This document shows positions 12,023 through 19,987 of a stretch of DNA of 64,000 nt, one piece after another. Source of the DNA: Rhizobiales bacterium dw_265 (lineage in GTDB: Bacteria; Pseudomonadota; Alphaproteobacteria; Micropepsales; Micropepsaceae); the NCBI GenBank assembly GCA_018449595.1, contig JAAVUU010000001.1, positions 1,116,001 through 1,180,000 on the forward strand, read 5' to 3'. The first letter of the stretch is position 1; each line of letters begins with the position of its first letter. The translations under genes and the position numbers were made by a program. Below the pieces are notes generated by a model that saw nothing but the letters and a program-made list of their open reading frames with translations, was not told the DNA's origin and searched no databases.

Positions 12023-12030
12023 GTTGGTTC

Positions 12031-13725
12031 TCAGAAGAAAGTGCCGGCCTGCATCGCCAGATGTTCGACGATGGGGCCCAGCGACAGAGCGGGGAAGAAA
12101 GTAAGGCCGCCGACGATCAGGATGACGCCGGCCAGCAGGCCGATGAACAGCCCGCCATGGGTGGGGAAGGTGCCGGCGCTGGTGGGCACGATCTTCTTGC
12201 CGACCAGGGCGCCCGCCACCGCCATCATCGGCACGATGAACAGGAAGCGGCCGATCAGCATCGCGAAGCCCAGCGTGGTGTTGTAGAACACCGTGGTCGC
12301 CGTCAGCCCCGCAAAGGCGCTGCCATTGTTGCCGGTGGCCGAGGTGAAGGCATAGAGGATTTCACTGAAGCCGTGCGGCCCGCTGTTCAGCGGCCCGGCC
12401 AGGCCCAGCTTGGTCACCGAAGCCAGCGCGGTGAAGCCCAGGATCGAGAGCGGCAGGCACAATATCGCCAGCATCGCCATCTTGACCTCCCGGGCCTCGA
12501 TCTTCTTGCCCAGATACTCCGGGGTGCGGCCCACCATCAGCCCCGCCACGAACATGGCGATGATGGCGAACAACAGCATGCCGTAAAGGCCGGAACCGAC
12601 GCCACCGAACACGATCTCGCCCAACTCGATATTGATGATGGGGATCAGGCCGCCGATGGGGGTGAAGCTGTCATGCATGGCGTTGACGCTGCCGTTGGAG
12701 GCATCCGTCGTGGCCGCCGCCCACAGGCTGGAGTTGGCGACGCCGAAGCGCACCTCCTTGCCTTCCATGTTGCCGGTCGGCTGCATCACATGGGCGGCGG
12801 CGACGGCGGCATTGCCCTGGCCTTCCGCCCAATAGGTCACGCCCAGCCCGCCCAGGAACAACAGCGCCATGACGGCGAAGATCGCCCAGCCCTGGCGGGT
12901 ATCCTTGACCATATGGCCGAAGGTGTAGGTCAGCGCCGCGCTGATGACGAGGATGGACCACAGCTCGAAGAAATCGGTCAGGCCGGTGGGATTCTCGAAG
13001 GGGTGCGCCGAGTTGACGTTGAAAAAGCCGCCGCCATTGGTGCCCAGCATCTTGATAGCTTCCTGCGAGGCGACCGGGCCCTGGGCGATCAACTGCTTGA
13101 TGCCTTCAAGTCCCACCGCGCCGGTATAGCTGCCCAGGTTCTGCGGCACGCCCTGCCACACCAGAAACAGCCCGAACAGGATGGCAAGCGGCAGCAGCAC
13201 ATAGAGTGTGCCGCGGGTGAGATCGAGCCAGAAATTTCCCACCGTCTTGCCGGAACGGCGCGCGAAGGCGCGGATCAGCGCCAGCGCCAGGGCGATGCCG
13301 GTGGCGGCGCTGAGGAAATTGTGCACCGTCAGGCCTAGCATCTGCACCGCATAGCCAAGCGTGGTTTCGCCGCCATAGCTCTGCCAGTTGGTGTTGGTGA
13401 TGAAGCTGATCGCGGTGTTGAAGGACAGGTCCGGGGTCAGCCCCGCCAGGCCTTGCGGATTATACGGCAGCACCGCCTGCAGCCGCTGCATCAGGTACAG
13501 CGAGACGAAGCCGGCGATGCTGAAGGCCAGCATGGCGATGGTGTAGGTGGTCCAGTGCTGCTCCTCGCCCTTGACGCCGCATAGGCGGTAGAGGAAGCGT
13601 TCGACGGGGCGCAGGAAGGTGATCTCGCCTTCGAAGACGCGGGCCATGTAAAGGCCCAGCGGCTTCACGCAGACCAGTATGGCGAGGCAGAAAAGCCCGA
13701 TTTGAATCCAGCCGTTGACGGTCAT
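12031..13725 (-). CDS. kdpA: Potassium-transporting ATPase channel subunit KdpA
   Basis: Inner-membrane, channel-like subunit that selects K+; 564 residues with about ten membrane segments. The four selectivity-filter repeats are visible as [17 protein letters not shown], the region around [11 protein letters not shown], and ATGNNGSAF. The C-terminus ends in the membrane helices [20 protein letters not shown]. Starts 12 bases after kdpF. Confidence 0.97.
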   Translation of the reverse strand: MTVNGWIQIGLFCLAILVCVKPLGLYMARVFEGEITFLRPVERFLYRLCGVKGEEQHWTTYTIAMLAFSIAGFVSLYLMQRLQAVLPYNPQGLAGLTPDLSFNTAISFITNTNWQSYGGETTLGYAVQMLGLTVHNFLSAATGIALALALIRAFARRSGKTVGNFWLDLTRGTLYVLLPLAILFGLFLVWQGVPQNLGSYTGAVGLEGIKQLIAQGPVASQEAIKMLGTNGGGFFNVNSAHPFENPTGLTDFFELWSILVISAALTYTFGHMVKDTRQGWAIFAVMALLFLGGLGVTYWAEGQGNAAVAAAHVMQPTGNMEGKEVRFGVANSSLWAAATTDASNGSVNAMHDSFTPIGGLIPIINIELGEIVFGGVGSGLYGMLLFAIIAMFVAGLMVGRTPEYLGKKIEAREVKMAMLAILCLPLSILGFTALASVTKLGLAGPLNSGPHGFSEILYAFTSATGNNGSAFAGLTATTVFYNTTLGFAMLIGRFLFIVPMMAVAGALVGKKIVPTSAGTFPTHGGLFIGLLAGVILIVGGLTFFPALSLGPIVEHLAMQAGTFF

Positions 13726-13737
13726 CAGAATTTCTCC

Positions 13738-13827
13738 TCAGAACTTTTCCGGGCGGATCAGGGCGTAGACGAGATAGCCGAGCACCCCCAGGGCGACGAT
13801 GGCGGCCAGGATATAATCCGCGCCCAT
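13738..13827 (-). CDS. kdpF: Potassium-transporting ATPase small subunit KdpF
   Basis: A 29-residue single-span peptide (MGADYILAAIVALGVLGYLV onward, ending LIRPEKF), the size and C-terminal pattern of KdpF, which stabilises the KdpABC complex. The longer open frame to 13974 is not used: its upstream part is shadow sequence overlapping the preceding small ORF. The start codon overlaps the stop of that ORF as TGATG, indicating coupled translation. Confidence 0.88.
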   Translation of the reverse strand: MGADYILAAIVALGVLGYLVYALIRPEKF

Positions 13828-13910
13828 CACAGCTTCTCGCAGATCAGGGTGTAGCCGACACAGAGGGCGAAAAAGGCCAGTCCGGCGGTGAGGAAAATGG
13901 CGTCGAGCAT
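13827..13910 (-). CDS. 27-residue hydrophobic ORF heading the Kdp operon
   Basis: Begins MLDAIFLTAGLAFFALCVGY and ends TLICEKL: one membrane span with short charged ends. GGAGG lies seven bases before the ATG and the stop overlaps the kdpF start by one base, so it has the marks of a translated leader gene. From memory, similar unnamed 25-30 residue ORFs sit ahead of kdpF in other proteobacteria. The function is unknown; it could be another small subunit or a translational coupler. The short length keeps confidence moderate. Confidence 0.7.
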   Translation of the reverse strand: MLDAIFLTAGLAFFALCVGYTLICEKL

Positions 13911-14119
13911 GCGCGCCTCCAAAGGAATACGGCGCGATACATCGGCTTTGCGGCATATAGGTTCGATGCCGCATGGCGGGCGCGGAAATATAAATTCCAT
14001 AGTGGCGCGCATCTTTTGCGCGCCCCGGAACCCGTATAGGCTACCGATAACGCTTGTGGATCGCGGACTTATGCTGCGCTGCGATATCTCCAAACAGAAC
14101 AACAAGAATTGGGGAAGCA
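13911..14119. promoter_or_regulatory. Divergent promoter region, kdp operon / PQQ dehydrogenase
   Basis: 209 bases between the divergent kdp leader ORF and the quinoprotein gene, so it must hold both promoters. It contains a perfect hairpin, GGCGCGCA-TCTTT-TGCGCGCC (14004-14024), without a T tract on either strand, and an AT-rich stretch at 13987-14000. I could not identify a KdpE operator or a confident -35/-10 pair. Confidence 0.5.
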
Positions 14120-15910
14120 ATGCCAAAAAGACATGCAGGACGATGCCTGACGGCGGCGCTCTGCCTTCTGGCCGGCGCCGCGATGGCGCAGGGACCGCTG
14201 AACGGCACCACCATCACCAGGCACGCCCTGGCCGATTATGCGCCCGTGACCGACGCGATGCTGAACGCGCCCGATCCTTCCGACTGGATCATGATGCGGG
14301 GCAATTACCAGGGCTGGGGCTATAGCCGGCTGGACCAGATCGCCCCGGCCAACGTCAAGGGCCTGCAACTGGCCTGGGCGCGGGTGATGGAGCCCGGCAT
14401 CAACGAGGCCACCCCCATCATTCACAATGGCGTGATGTTCCTGGGCAATCCCAATGACGTGATCCAGGCGCTGGACGCCGCGACCGGCGAACTGCTCTGG
14501 CAATATCGCCGCAACCTGCCCAGCGACCAGGCCATGCACAACAACTATTGGGGCCAGCGCAAGCGCAGCGTCTTTCTGTATGACGACAAGCTCTTCACCG
14601 TGACGCGGGACAATTTCCTGCTGGCGCTGGATGCCAGGACCGGCAAGGAATTGTGGGAGGTCAATCGCGGCGGCGACCTGTACGCCACCAACACCACCGG
14701 GCCCATCGTGGTGAAGGGGATCGTGATAGCAGGCAGCAACTGCCAGGAAGCGCCGTTCGGCTGCTATGTCACCGGCAACGACGCCAAAACCGGCAGGGAA
14801 TTGTGGCGCAACAGCGTGATCCCCAGGCCGGGCGAAAAAGGCGACAAGACCTGGGGCGGCATGCCGTTCGACCAGCGCTGGATGACCGGGGTGTGGGGCC
14901 CCATCACCTATGATCCCGATCTGGACATGGCGTTCTATGGCTCAAGCGGCGTGGGCCCGGCGGCGGACGTGCAGCGCGGCGTCAAGGGCGACGCGACCCT
15001 GGCCGGCACCAACACCCGCTATGCCATCAACCCCGCCACCGGCAAGATCGTCTGGGAACATCAGGTCCTGCCGCAAGACAATTGGGACCAGGAATGCACC
15101 TTTGAGATGATGCCGATCACGACAAAGGTCGCGCCCGATCCCAAGGCCGAGGGCATGATGGCGATTGCGCGCAAACCCACCGCGACGACCCGCAAGACCC
15201 TGACCGGGGTGCCGTGCAAGACCAGCATTCTGTGGAGCTTCGATGCGGCCAAAGGCGATTTCCTCTGGGCCAAGTCCACCGTCTACCAGAACCTGGTCAA
15301 CGGCATTGACGCCAAGGGCAAGGTCACGGTGAACCCGGACCAGCTGCTCACCGACCTGCACAAGGTCTATCACCAGTGCCCCACCCATTCCGGCGGGCGC
15401 GACTGGCCGTTCGCGGCCTACAGTCCCGACAGCAATGCGATGTATGTGCAGCTGCAAAATCTCTGCACCGACTATAGCGTGCGGGCCGACAATATCCCCA
15501 GCAAGCCCAGCGACCAGTACAACACCAGCGGCAAACCCATGGTCGCCGACGGCTCGACCAACATCGGGCGGCTGGACGCCATATCGGTGGAGACCGGCAA
15601 GACCCTGTGGCACTGGGAAACCGCCGCATCCAACTATTCGCCGGTGCTGGCGACGGCCAGCGGGCTGCTGTTCAACGGCGCCATGGACCGCTGGTTCCGC
15701 GCCTTCGACCAGAAGGACGGCAAGGTCTTGTGGCAGACCCGGCTGGGCAGCCAGGTGTTCGGTGCGCCGGTGACCTTCCGCGTGGCGGGGCGGCAGTATC
15801 TCGCGGTGGCGGCGGGCGGCGGCTACAACACCGTGTCGCCGCAACTGCGGCCCGACCTGGATCAGGTCAGCGGCGGCAATATGGTTTATGTCTTCGCCCT
15901 GCCTGAGTAG
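14120..15910 (+). CDS. PQQ-dependent dehydrogenase (quinoprotein), periplasmic
   Basis: Eight-bladed propeller quinoprotein oxidising an alcohol or similar substrate, 596 residues from the ATG at 14120 (GGGGAAG upstream). A signal peptide ends near AAMAQ. Seen: repeated propeller W-motif pieces (AATGELLWQY, ARTGKELWEV, NPATGKIVWEH, DGKVLWQTRLGS) and the active-site DNWDQE segment. There is no fused cytochrome c domain (no CxxCH), so electrons must go to a separate acceptor. No adjacent Cys-Cys pair is present, unlike classical methanol and ethanol dehydrogenases. The frame can be extended to 14054 but that would precede the signal peptide. A TBDR gene follows 67 bases downstream. Confidence 0.9.
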   Translation: MPKRHAGRCLTAALCLLAGAAMAQGPLNGTTITRHALADYAPVTDAMLNAPDPSDWIMMRGNYQGWGYSRLDQIAPANVKGLQLAWARVMEPGINEATPIIHNGVMFLGNPNDVIQALDAATGELLWQYRRNLPSDQAMHNNYWGQRKRSVFLYDDKLFTVTRDNFLLALDARTGKELWEVNRGGDLYATNTTGPIVVKGIVIAGSNCQEAPFGCYVTGNDAKTGRELWRNSVIPRPGEKGDKTWGGMPFDQRWMTGVWGPITYDPDLDMAFYGSSGVGPAADVQRGVKGDATLAGTNTRYAINPATGKIVWEHQVLPQDNWDQECTFEMMPITTKVAPDPKAEGMMAIARKPTATTRKTLTGVPCKTSILWSFDAAKGDFLWAKSTVYQNLVNGIDAKGKVTVNPDQLLTDLHKVYHQCPTHSGGRDWPFAAYSPDSNAMYVQLQNLCTDYSVRADNIPSKPSDQYNTSGKPMVADGSTNIGRLDAISVETGKTLWHWETAASNYSPVLATASGLLFNGAMDRWFRAFDQKDGKVLWQTRLGSQVFGAPVTFRVAGRQYLAVAAGGGYNTVSPQLRPDLDQVSGGNMVYVFALPE

Positions 15911-15977
15911 CGCATTTGCCTTGGCAGGGGGCGGCGGCTAGTTTCCGCGCGCGTCAACATTCGGATTCAGGAAAGAC

Positions 15978-17873
15978 ATGTCAGACAGGTTTGCCCGCGC
16001 GGGCCTTTGCGGGCTGTTGCTTTGCTTTCCGGCTTTCGCCGCCTTTGCCCAATCCGAAGACGCGCCGGAAAACATCATCGTCACCGCCACGCGATTGCCT
16101 GGGGGCAATGACGGCAGCAATGCCTCGGTGCTGGATGCCCAGGCCATCGCCGCGCGCAATCCCGCCAGCATCGTGGATCTGTTGCGCGATTTTCCCGACA
16201 TGTACGTGCAGCAGTCGGGCGGGCGCGGCAGCGTGGTGTCGGTGTTCAGCCGCGGCGCCAAGCCCAACTTCACCCTGGTACTGCTGGACGGGGTAAAGGC
16301 CAACGACCCCACCAACACGCGGGGCGGTTCCTACGATTTCTCGACCCTGGACCTGAACGATATCGACCGCATCGAATTCGTGCGCGGCCCGGCCTCGGCC
16401 ATCTATGGCTCCGATGCCGTGGGCGGAGTCATCAACATCATCACAAGGCGCGGCGGCGATACACCGGAGGTGGCGCTGAATGCCGAAGGCGGCAGCTATG
16501 GCGAAGCCCGCGTCAACGGCCATGTCGGCGGACCCATTGGCGGGGCCACCGCCAACCTGGGCCTGTCCTATAGCGACAGCGGCGAAGCCACGCCGGGCAA
16601 CACGCTCAAAAGCACCAGCGTTGACGGTTCGCTGGCCTTGCCGCAGGTCGCCGGCATCGACCTCAGCCTCACCGGCCGCTACAGCGGCAGCATCGCCGGC
16701 GCCTTTCCCGACTCCAGCGGCGGCCCGCGCCTGGCCACCTTGCGCACACTCGACCATCGCGACGTCAATGAAAGCGTGCTGGGAGCCCATGCCGCGCGCG
16801 AAATGACCGGCTGGTGGAATATGGCGCTGGATTACGGCTTCTACCAGCGCGGCTCCACGGCCGTGTCGCCGGGCGTGGCCCCCAGCGCCCAGACTCCGGC
16901 CGGCATTCCCGCCAATGGCGACGATGCCCGCTTCACCCGCCAGGAAGTGACCTGGACCAACCGGCTGACGCCACTGGCCGGCCTGGACGCCGCCATCGGC
17001 ATGGACGTGCAGGCCGAGCATGGCGTGGATGACGGCTTCCTGACCTTCGGGCCCTTCCCGCTGCCGACGCATTTCGCGCTCAACCGCACCCTGTGGTCGG
17101 GCTTCGCCGAGGCGCGCTATCGGGTGATGCCGGATTTCAGCCTGTCGGCCAGCGGGCGCTATGATGCCTCGGATCACAACAGCCATTTCAGTCCGCAACT
17201 GCGCGCCGATTATGCGCTGGCGGACTGGGGCACGCAGTTCCAGCTGTCCTGGGGCAAGGCCTACAAGCTGCCCAGCTTCTATGCCCTGGGCAATCCCATT
17301 GTCGGCGATCCCAACCTCAAGCCGGAGGAAGCGGAGAATTTCGAAGGCGGCATCACCCAGTCGCTGTGGGGCATGGCGCGGCTGAAGGTGGAAGGCTTCG
17401 CCACCAACTATCGCGACCTGATCGATTTCCAGCCCGGGGCGGTGCCCAAGCTGGTCAATCTGTCCACCGTGCATGTGCGCGGCATCGAAACGTCTCTGGA
17501 TTTTACCTGGGGAACGCTGACCGCGACGCCGCGGCTGTCCTATACCAATGCCCGCAACCAGTTGACGGGGGCGGCGCTGCGCGATGTGCCCAGCTGGCTG
17601 GCCGGGGCGACGCTGCGCTGGCAGCCCGATGCGGACTGGAACGTCAGCCTGGACTTCAACCATGTCGGCGCGCTGGTGGACAATTCGGTGCCCACCGGCG
17701 ATGTCACCCTGCCCGGCCATGAGCGGGTGGACCTTGCCGCCAGCTATGTGCTGACGCCGAATTTCACCCTGCATGCCGGCGTGGATAACCTGCTGGATCA
17801 GCATTATGAGGATGTGGTGGGCTTTGCGTCGCCCGGCGCGGTGGTGCGCGGCGGCATATCGGCAAGCCTATAG
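15978..17873 (+). CDS. TonB-dependent outer-membrane receptor, BtuB-like size
   Basis: 631 residues: signal peptide ending AAFAQ, a TonB-box-like ENIIVTATR (about 31-39), a plug domain with the conserved DRIEFVRGPASAIYGSDAVGGVINI segment pattern (about 130-155), and a barrel to the terminal aromatic-poor strand ending GGISASL. At this length it is in the range of BtuB and small cofactor receptors rather than the 900-1000 residue receptors elsewhere in the window. Lying directly behind a PQQ enzyme, it could import PQQ or a substrate; that is inference. Its stop codon abuts the stop of the convergent ABC permease gene. Confidence 0.88.
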   Translation: MSDRFARAGLCGLLLCFPAFAAFAQSEDAPENIIVTATRLPGGNDGSNASVLDAQAIAARNPASIVDLLRDFPDMYVQQSGGRGSVVSVFSRGAKPNFTLVLLDGVKANDPTNTRGGSYDFSTLDLNDIDRIEFVRGPASAIYGSDAVGGVINIITRRGGDTPEVALNAEGGSYGEARVNGHVGGPIGGATANLGLSYSDSGEATPGNTLKSTSVDGSLALPQVAGIDLSLTGRYSGSIAGAFPDSSGGPRLATLRTLDHRDVNESVLGAHAAREMTGWWNMALDYGFYQRGSTAVSPGVAPSAQTPAGIPANGDDARFTRQEVTWTNRLTPLAGLDAAIGMDVQAEHGVDDGFLTFGPFPLPTHFALNRTLWSGFAEARYRVMPDFSLSASGRYDASDHNSHFSPQLRADYALADWGTQFQLSWGKAYKLPSFYALGNPIVGDPNLKPEEAENFEGGITQSLWGMARLKVEGFATNYRDLIDFQPGAVPKLVNLSTVHVRGIETSLDFTWGTLTATPRLSYTNARNQLTGAALRDVPSWLAGATLRWQPDADWNVSLDFNHVGALVDNSVPTGDVTLPGHERVDLAASYVLTPNFTLHAGVDNLLDQHYEDVVGFASPGAVVRGGISASL

Positions 17874-19250
17874 CGGCGGGATGTGGCCGGTCAGCCGGCC
17901 CAGCAGCTTGAAGGCATACAGCATGATGCGGCCGCGCGCCGGTTTTGCCGGCCCGCGCAGATCGGGCAGGCCCAGCGGCTGAAGCTGGCGGATGGCGCTG
18001 TCGTCACCGGCATCGGGATGCATGGCGATCCAGTAGAGGATTTTCGGCAGGTCGCGCGGCGGGATCACCGCCTGCAGCCGCGCGAACACCAGCCGCGGCA
18101 CAAAACGCTCCACCTGCTCCATCTGCAGGATGTCAGGCACCGCCGCGATGGCCAGCAGGTTGCGCGCCCGCTGCACCGGATCGGGGATGTTGCCGGGGAC
18201 CCAGCCGGGCAGCGCCGACTGCACCTTGTCCAACTGGTCGGTCAGTGAGGGATCGGGCGTCTCATCCGCCCGCGCCACCGGCGAAACGATACCGCCGTCC
18301 GGCGGCAGACGATCCCAGGCAATCTTGTCGAAGTCGGCCTCGGTGACATCGCGCCACGAGGTTTCGGGCGCCGCAACGGCTTTCGGCGCGACATAATCCT
18401 TGGAGGTGCCGACATCCCTGGTGTCTTCGGACGCCGTGACAATGGCGCGGCCCTGCACTTCCGCCACCGCGCCCACCGCCAGCCACAGGCCCAGCGCCAC
18501 CAGCAGCCAGGCCTTGTTGGGCGCAAAGCTCTTGTCCCAGCGGAACATGCCGGTGGCGGCGATGCCGCCCGCCAGCGCCGTCAGGGCCAGCGCCGCGAGA
18601 TCAAAGCCCACACGCGACAGGCCGGGCCCGGTGGCGCAGGCCTGCAGCGCTTCGACCGCGTAGCGTCCGGGAAAGAAGGCCGAGAGATGCTGCGCCCAGT
18701 CCGGCAGCGACGACAGCCGCACCGCCACGCCGCCGATGATCAGCATGGGCAGGAAGATGCACTGGCCCAGCGCCTGCACCGAGGGGACATTGTCCACCAG
18801 CATGGCGATGGCCATGCCCAGCCCCATGAAGGCAAAGGCAACGAAGCTGAAGCCGACCCACAGGCCGAACAGATGCAGCGGCAACGGCATGCCGAACGCC
18901 AGCGCCAGCGCCAGTTGCAGCAGGGCCGCCGTCAGCAGCAGCACATAGCGCGCCGCCAATATGGCGGCGATGAATATCCAGCGCGGCGCCGGCGTCAGGG
19001 CATAGCGCCGCCATACGCCGCGCTCGCGTTCGCTGACAATCGTCGTCGGCAGGCCGAAACAGGCGCCGCCCAGCGCCGTCACCGTCAGCAGTTGGCCGAC
19101 ATGCAGCGCCAGCGGCACGGTGTCGTTGCGATAGATCGCCCAGAAGGCGACCAGGAAGACCAGCGGAAACAGATAGCCATAGACGATCGCCGTCCGGTTG
19201 CGGAAATTCAGCGTCAGCGACAAAGCGGTGAGATGCAGCAGGGCGGTCAT
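17868..19250 (-). CDS. ABC-2 type permease with long C-terminal extension
   Basis: 460 residues from the ATG at 19250, which overlaps the ATPase stop. The first 250 residues or so are an ABC-2 membrane domain with six hydrophobic segments and the ERERGVWRRYALTP amphipathic segment typical of this family. A further membrane segment (about residues 275-295) is followed by some 165 soluble, acidic then basic residues (from about 296) that I do not recognise. Normal drug/polysaccharide permeases end soon after the sixth helix, so the tail is unusual. Works with the ATPase at 19247-19987. Confidence 0.85.
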   Translation of the reverse strand: MTALLHLTALSLTLNFRNRTAIVYGYLFPLVFLVAFWAIYRNDTVPLALHVGQLLTVTALGGACFGLPTTIVSERERGVWRRYALTPAPRWIFIAAILAARYVLLLTAALLQLALALAFGMPLPLHLFGLWVGFSFVAFAFMGLGMAIAMLVDNVPSVQALGQCIFLPMLIIGGVAVRLSSLPDWAQHLSAFFPGRYAVEALQACATGPGLSRVGFDLAALALTALAGGIAATGMFRWDKSFAPNKAWLLVALGLWLAVGAVAEVQGRAIVTASEDTRDVGTSKDYVAPKAVAAPETSWRDVTEADFDKIAWDRLPPDGGIVSPVARADETPDPSLTDQLDKVQSALPGWVPGNIPDPVQRARNLLAIAAVPDILQMEQVERFVPRLVFARLQAVIPPRDLPKILYWIAMHPDAGDDSAIRQLQPLGLPDLRGPAKPARGRIMLYAFKLLGRLTGHIPPL

Positions 19251-19987
19251 CGCGTCAGCCTGAGGATGACGTCTTCCAGGCTGTTGCCCGATCCCGCGAT
19301 CAGTTCGCCAGGCGTGCCGGTGGCGACGATGCGCCCCCTGGCGATCACCGCGATGCGGTCGCACAGGGACTGCGCCTCCTCCATGTCATGGGTGGTCAGC
19401 AGCACCGCGTGACCGCTTTGTTTCATGGCGCGGATATGATCGTGCAGGTCGCGGCGCATCTGCGGATCGAGCCCGGCGGTGGGTTCGTCCAGCACCAGCA
19501 GCGCGGGCTCGCCCACAAAGGCCAGGGCCAGCGCCAGCCGCTGCTTCTGGCCGCCGGAAAGCGTGTCGTAATAACTGTCGGTTTTTTCGGTGAGACCGAA
19601 ACGTTCGAGCAACAACAAGTTGGATTCCCGCTGGAGTTTATCCTCCGGCCCCGCGAAGCGGGGACCGGGGGACGGGAATGACAAATGAGAGAACAGAGAA
19701 AGCGCCTCGCGCGGCGTGATCTTGTCGGGCAGGCCGGTCGCCTGCAGCACCGCGCCGATGTTCGCCCGCGCCGCGCGCGGCTGGCGCAGCGCATCCACGC
19801 CGCAGACCGCGATGCTGCCCGCATCCGGCCTGGTCAGCCCCAGGATGCAATCCACTGTCGTGGTCTTGCCAGCGCCGTTGGGGCCCAAAAGGCCGAAGAT
19901 TTCGCCCGCCCCGACCTGGAACGAAACATCGTCAACGGCCTGGACCGCGCCATGACGCCGCTTCAGGCCCGTAACGCGCAGCGTCAT
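19247..19987 (-). CDS. ABC transporter ATP-binding protein
   Basis: 246 residues with Walker A GPNGAGKTT (35-43), signature LSGGQ (143-147), Walker B LLVLDEPT (163-170) and the switch histidine in LLTTHDMEE. Belongs to the ABC-2 exporter ATPase group. The Walker A to signature distance is about 15-20 residues longer than usual. The excess is residues about 103-123, encoded by a palindromic repeat (19621-19682) that stays in frame. Start overlaps the upstream gene's stop as TAATG, and its own stop overlaps the permease start as ATGA. Confidence 0.93.
   Translation of the reverse strand: MTLRVTGLKRRHGAVQAVDDVSFQVGAGEIFGLLGPNGAGKTTTVDCILGLTRPDAGSIAVCGVDALRQPRAARANIGAVLQATGLPDKITPREALSLFSHLSFPSPGPRFAGPEDKLQRESNLLLLERFGLTEKTDSYYDTLSGGQKQRLALALAFVGEPALLVLDEPTAGLDPQMRRDLHDHIRAMKQSGHAVLLTTHDMEEAQSLCDRIAVIARGRIVATGTPGELIAGSGNSLEDVILRLTR
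19621..19682. repeat. Palindromic element inside the ABC ATPase gene
   Basis: 62 bases with ends TGGATTCCCG and CGGGAATGAC and a central CCCCG-CGAAG-CGGGG hairpin flanked by further complementary bases. It has the layout of the GGATTCCCG...CGGGAATGAC palindromes commonly scattered between alphaproteobacterial genes, but here it is translated. It encodes about 20 residues rich in Pro, Gly and charged amino acids between Walker A and the signature motif. Confidence 0.75.

Noticed and set aside
14004..14024. Hairpin GGCGCGCA/TGCGCGCC as a terminator
   Set aside because: It lies between divergent genes and lacks a T tract in both directions, so termination is unlikely; left as part of the control region.
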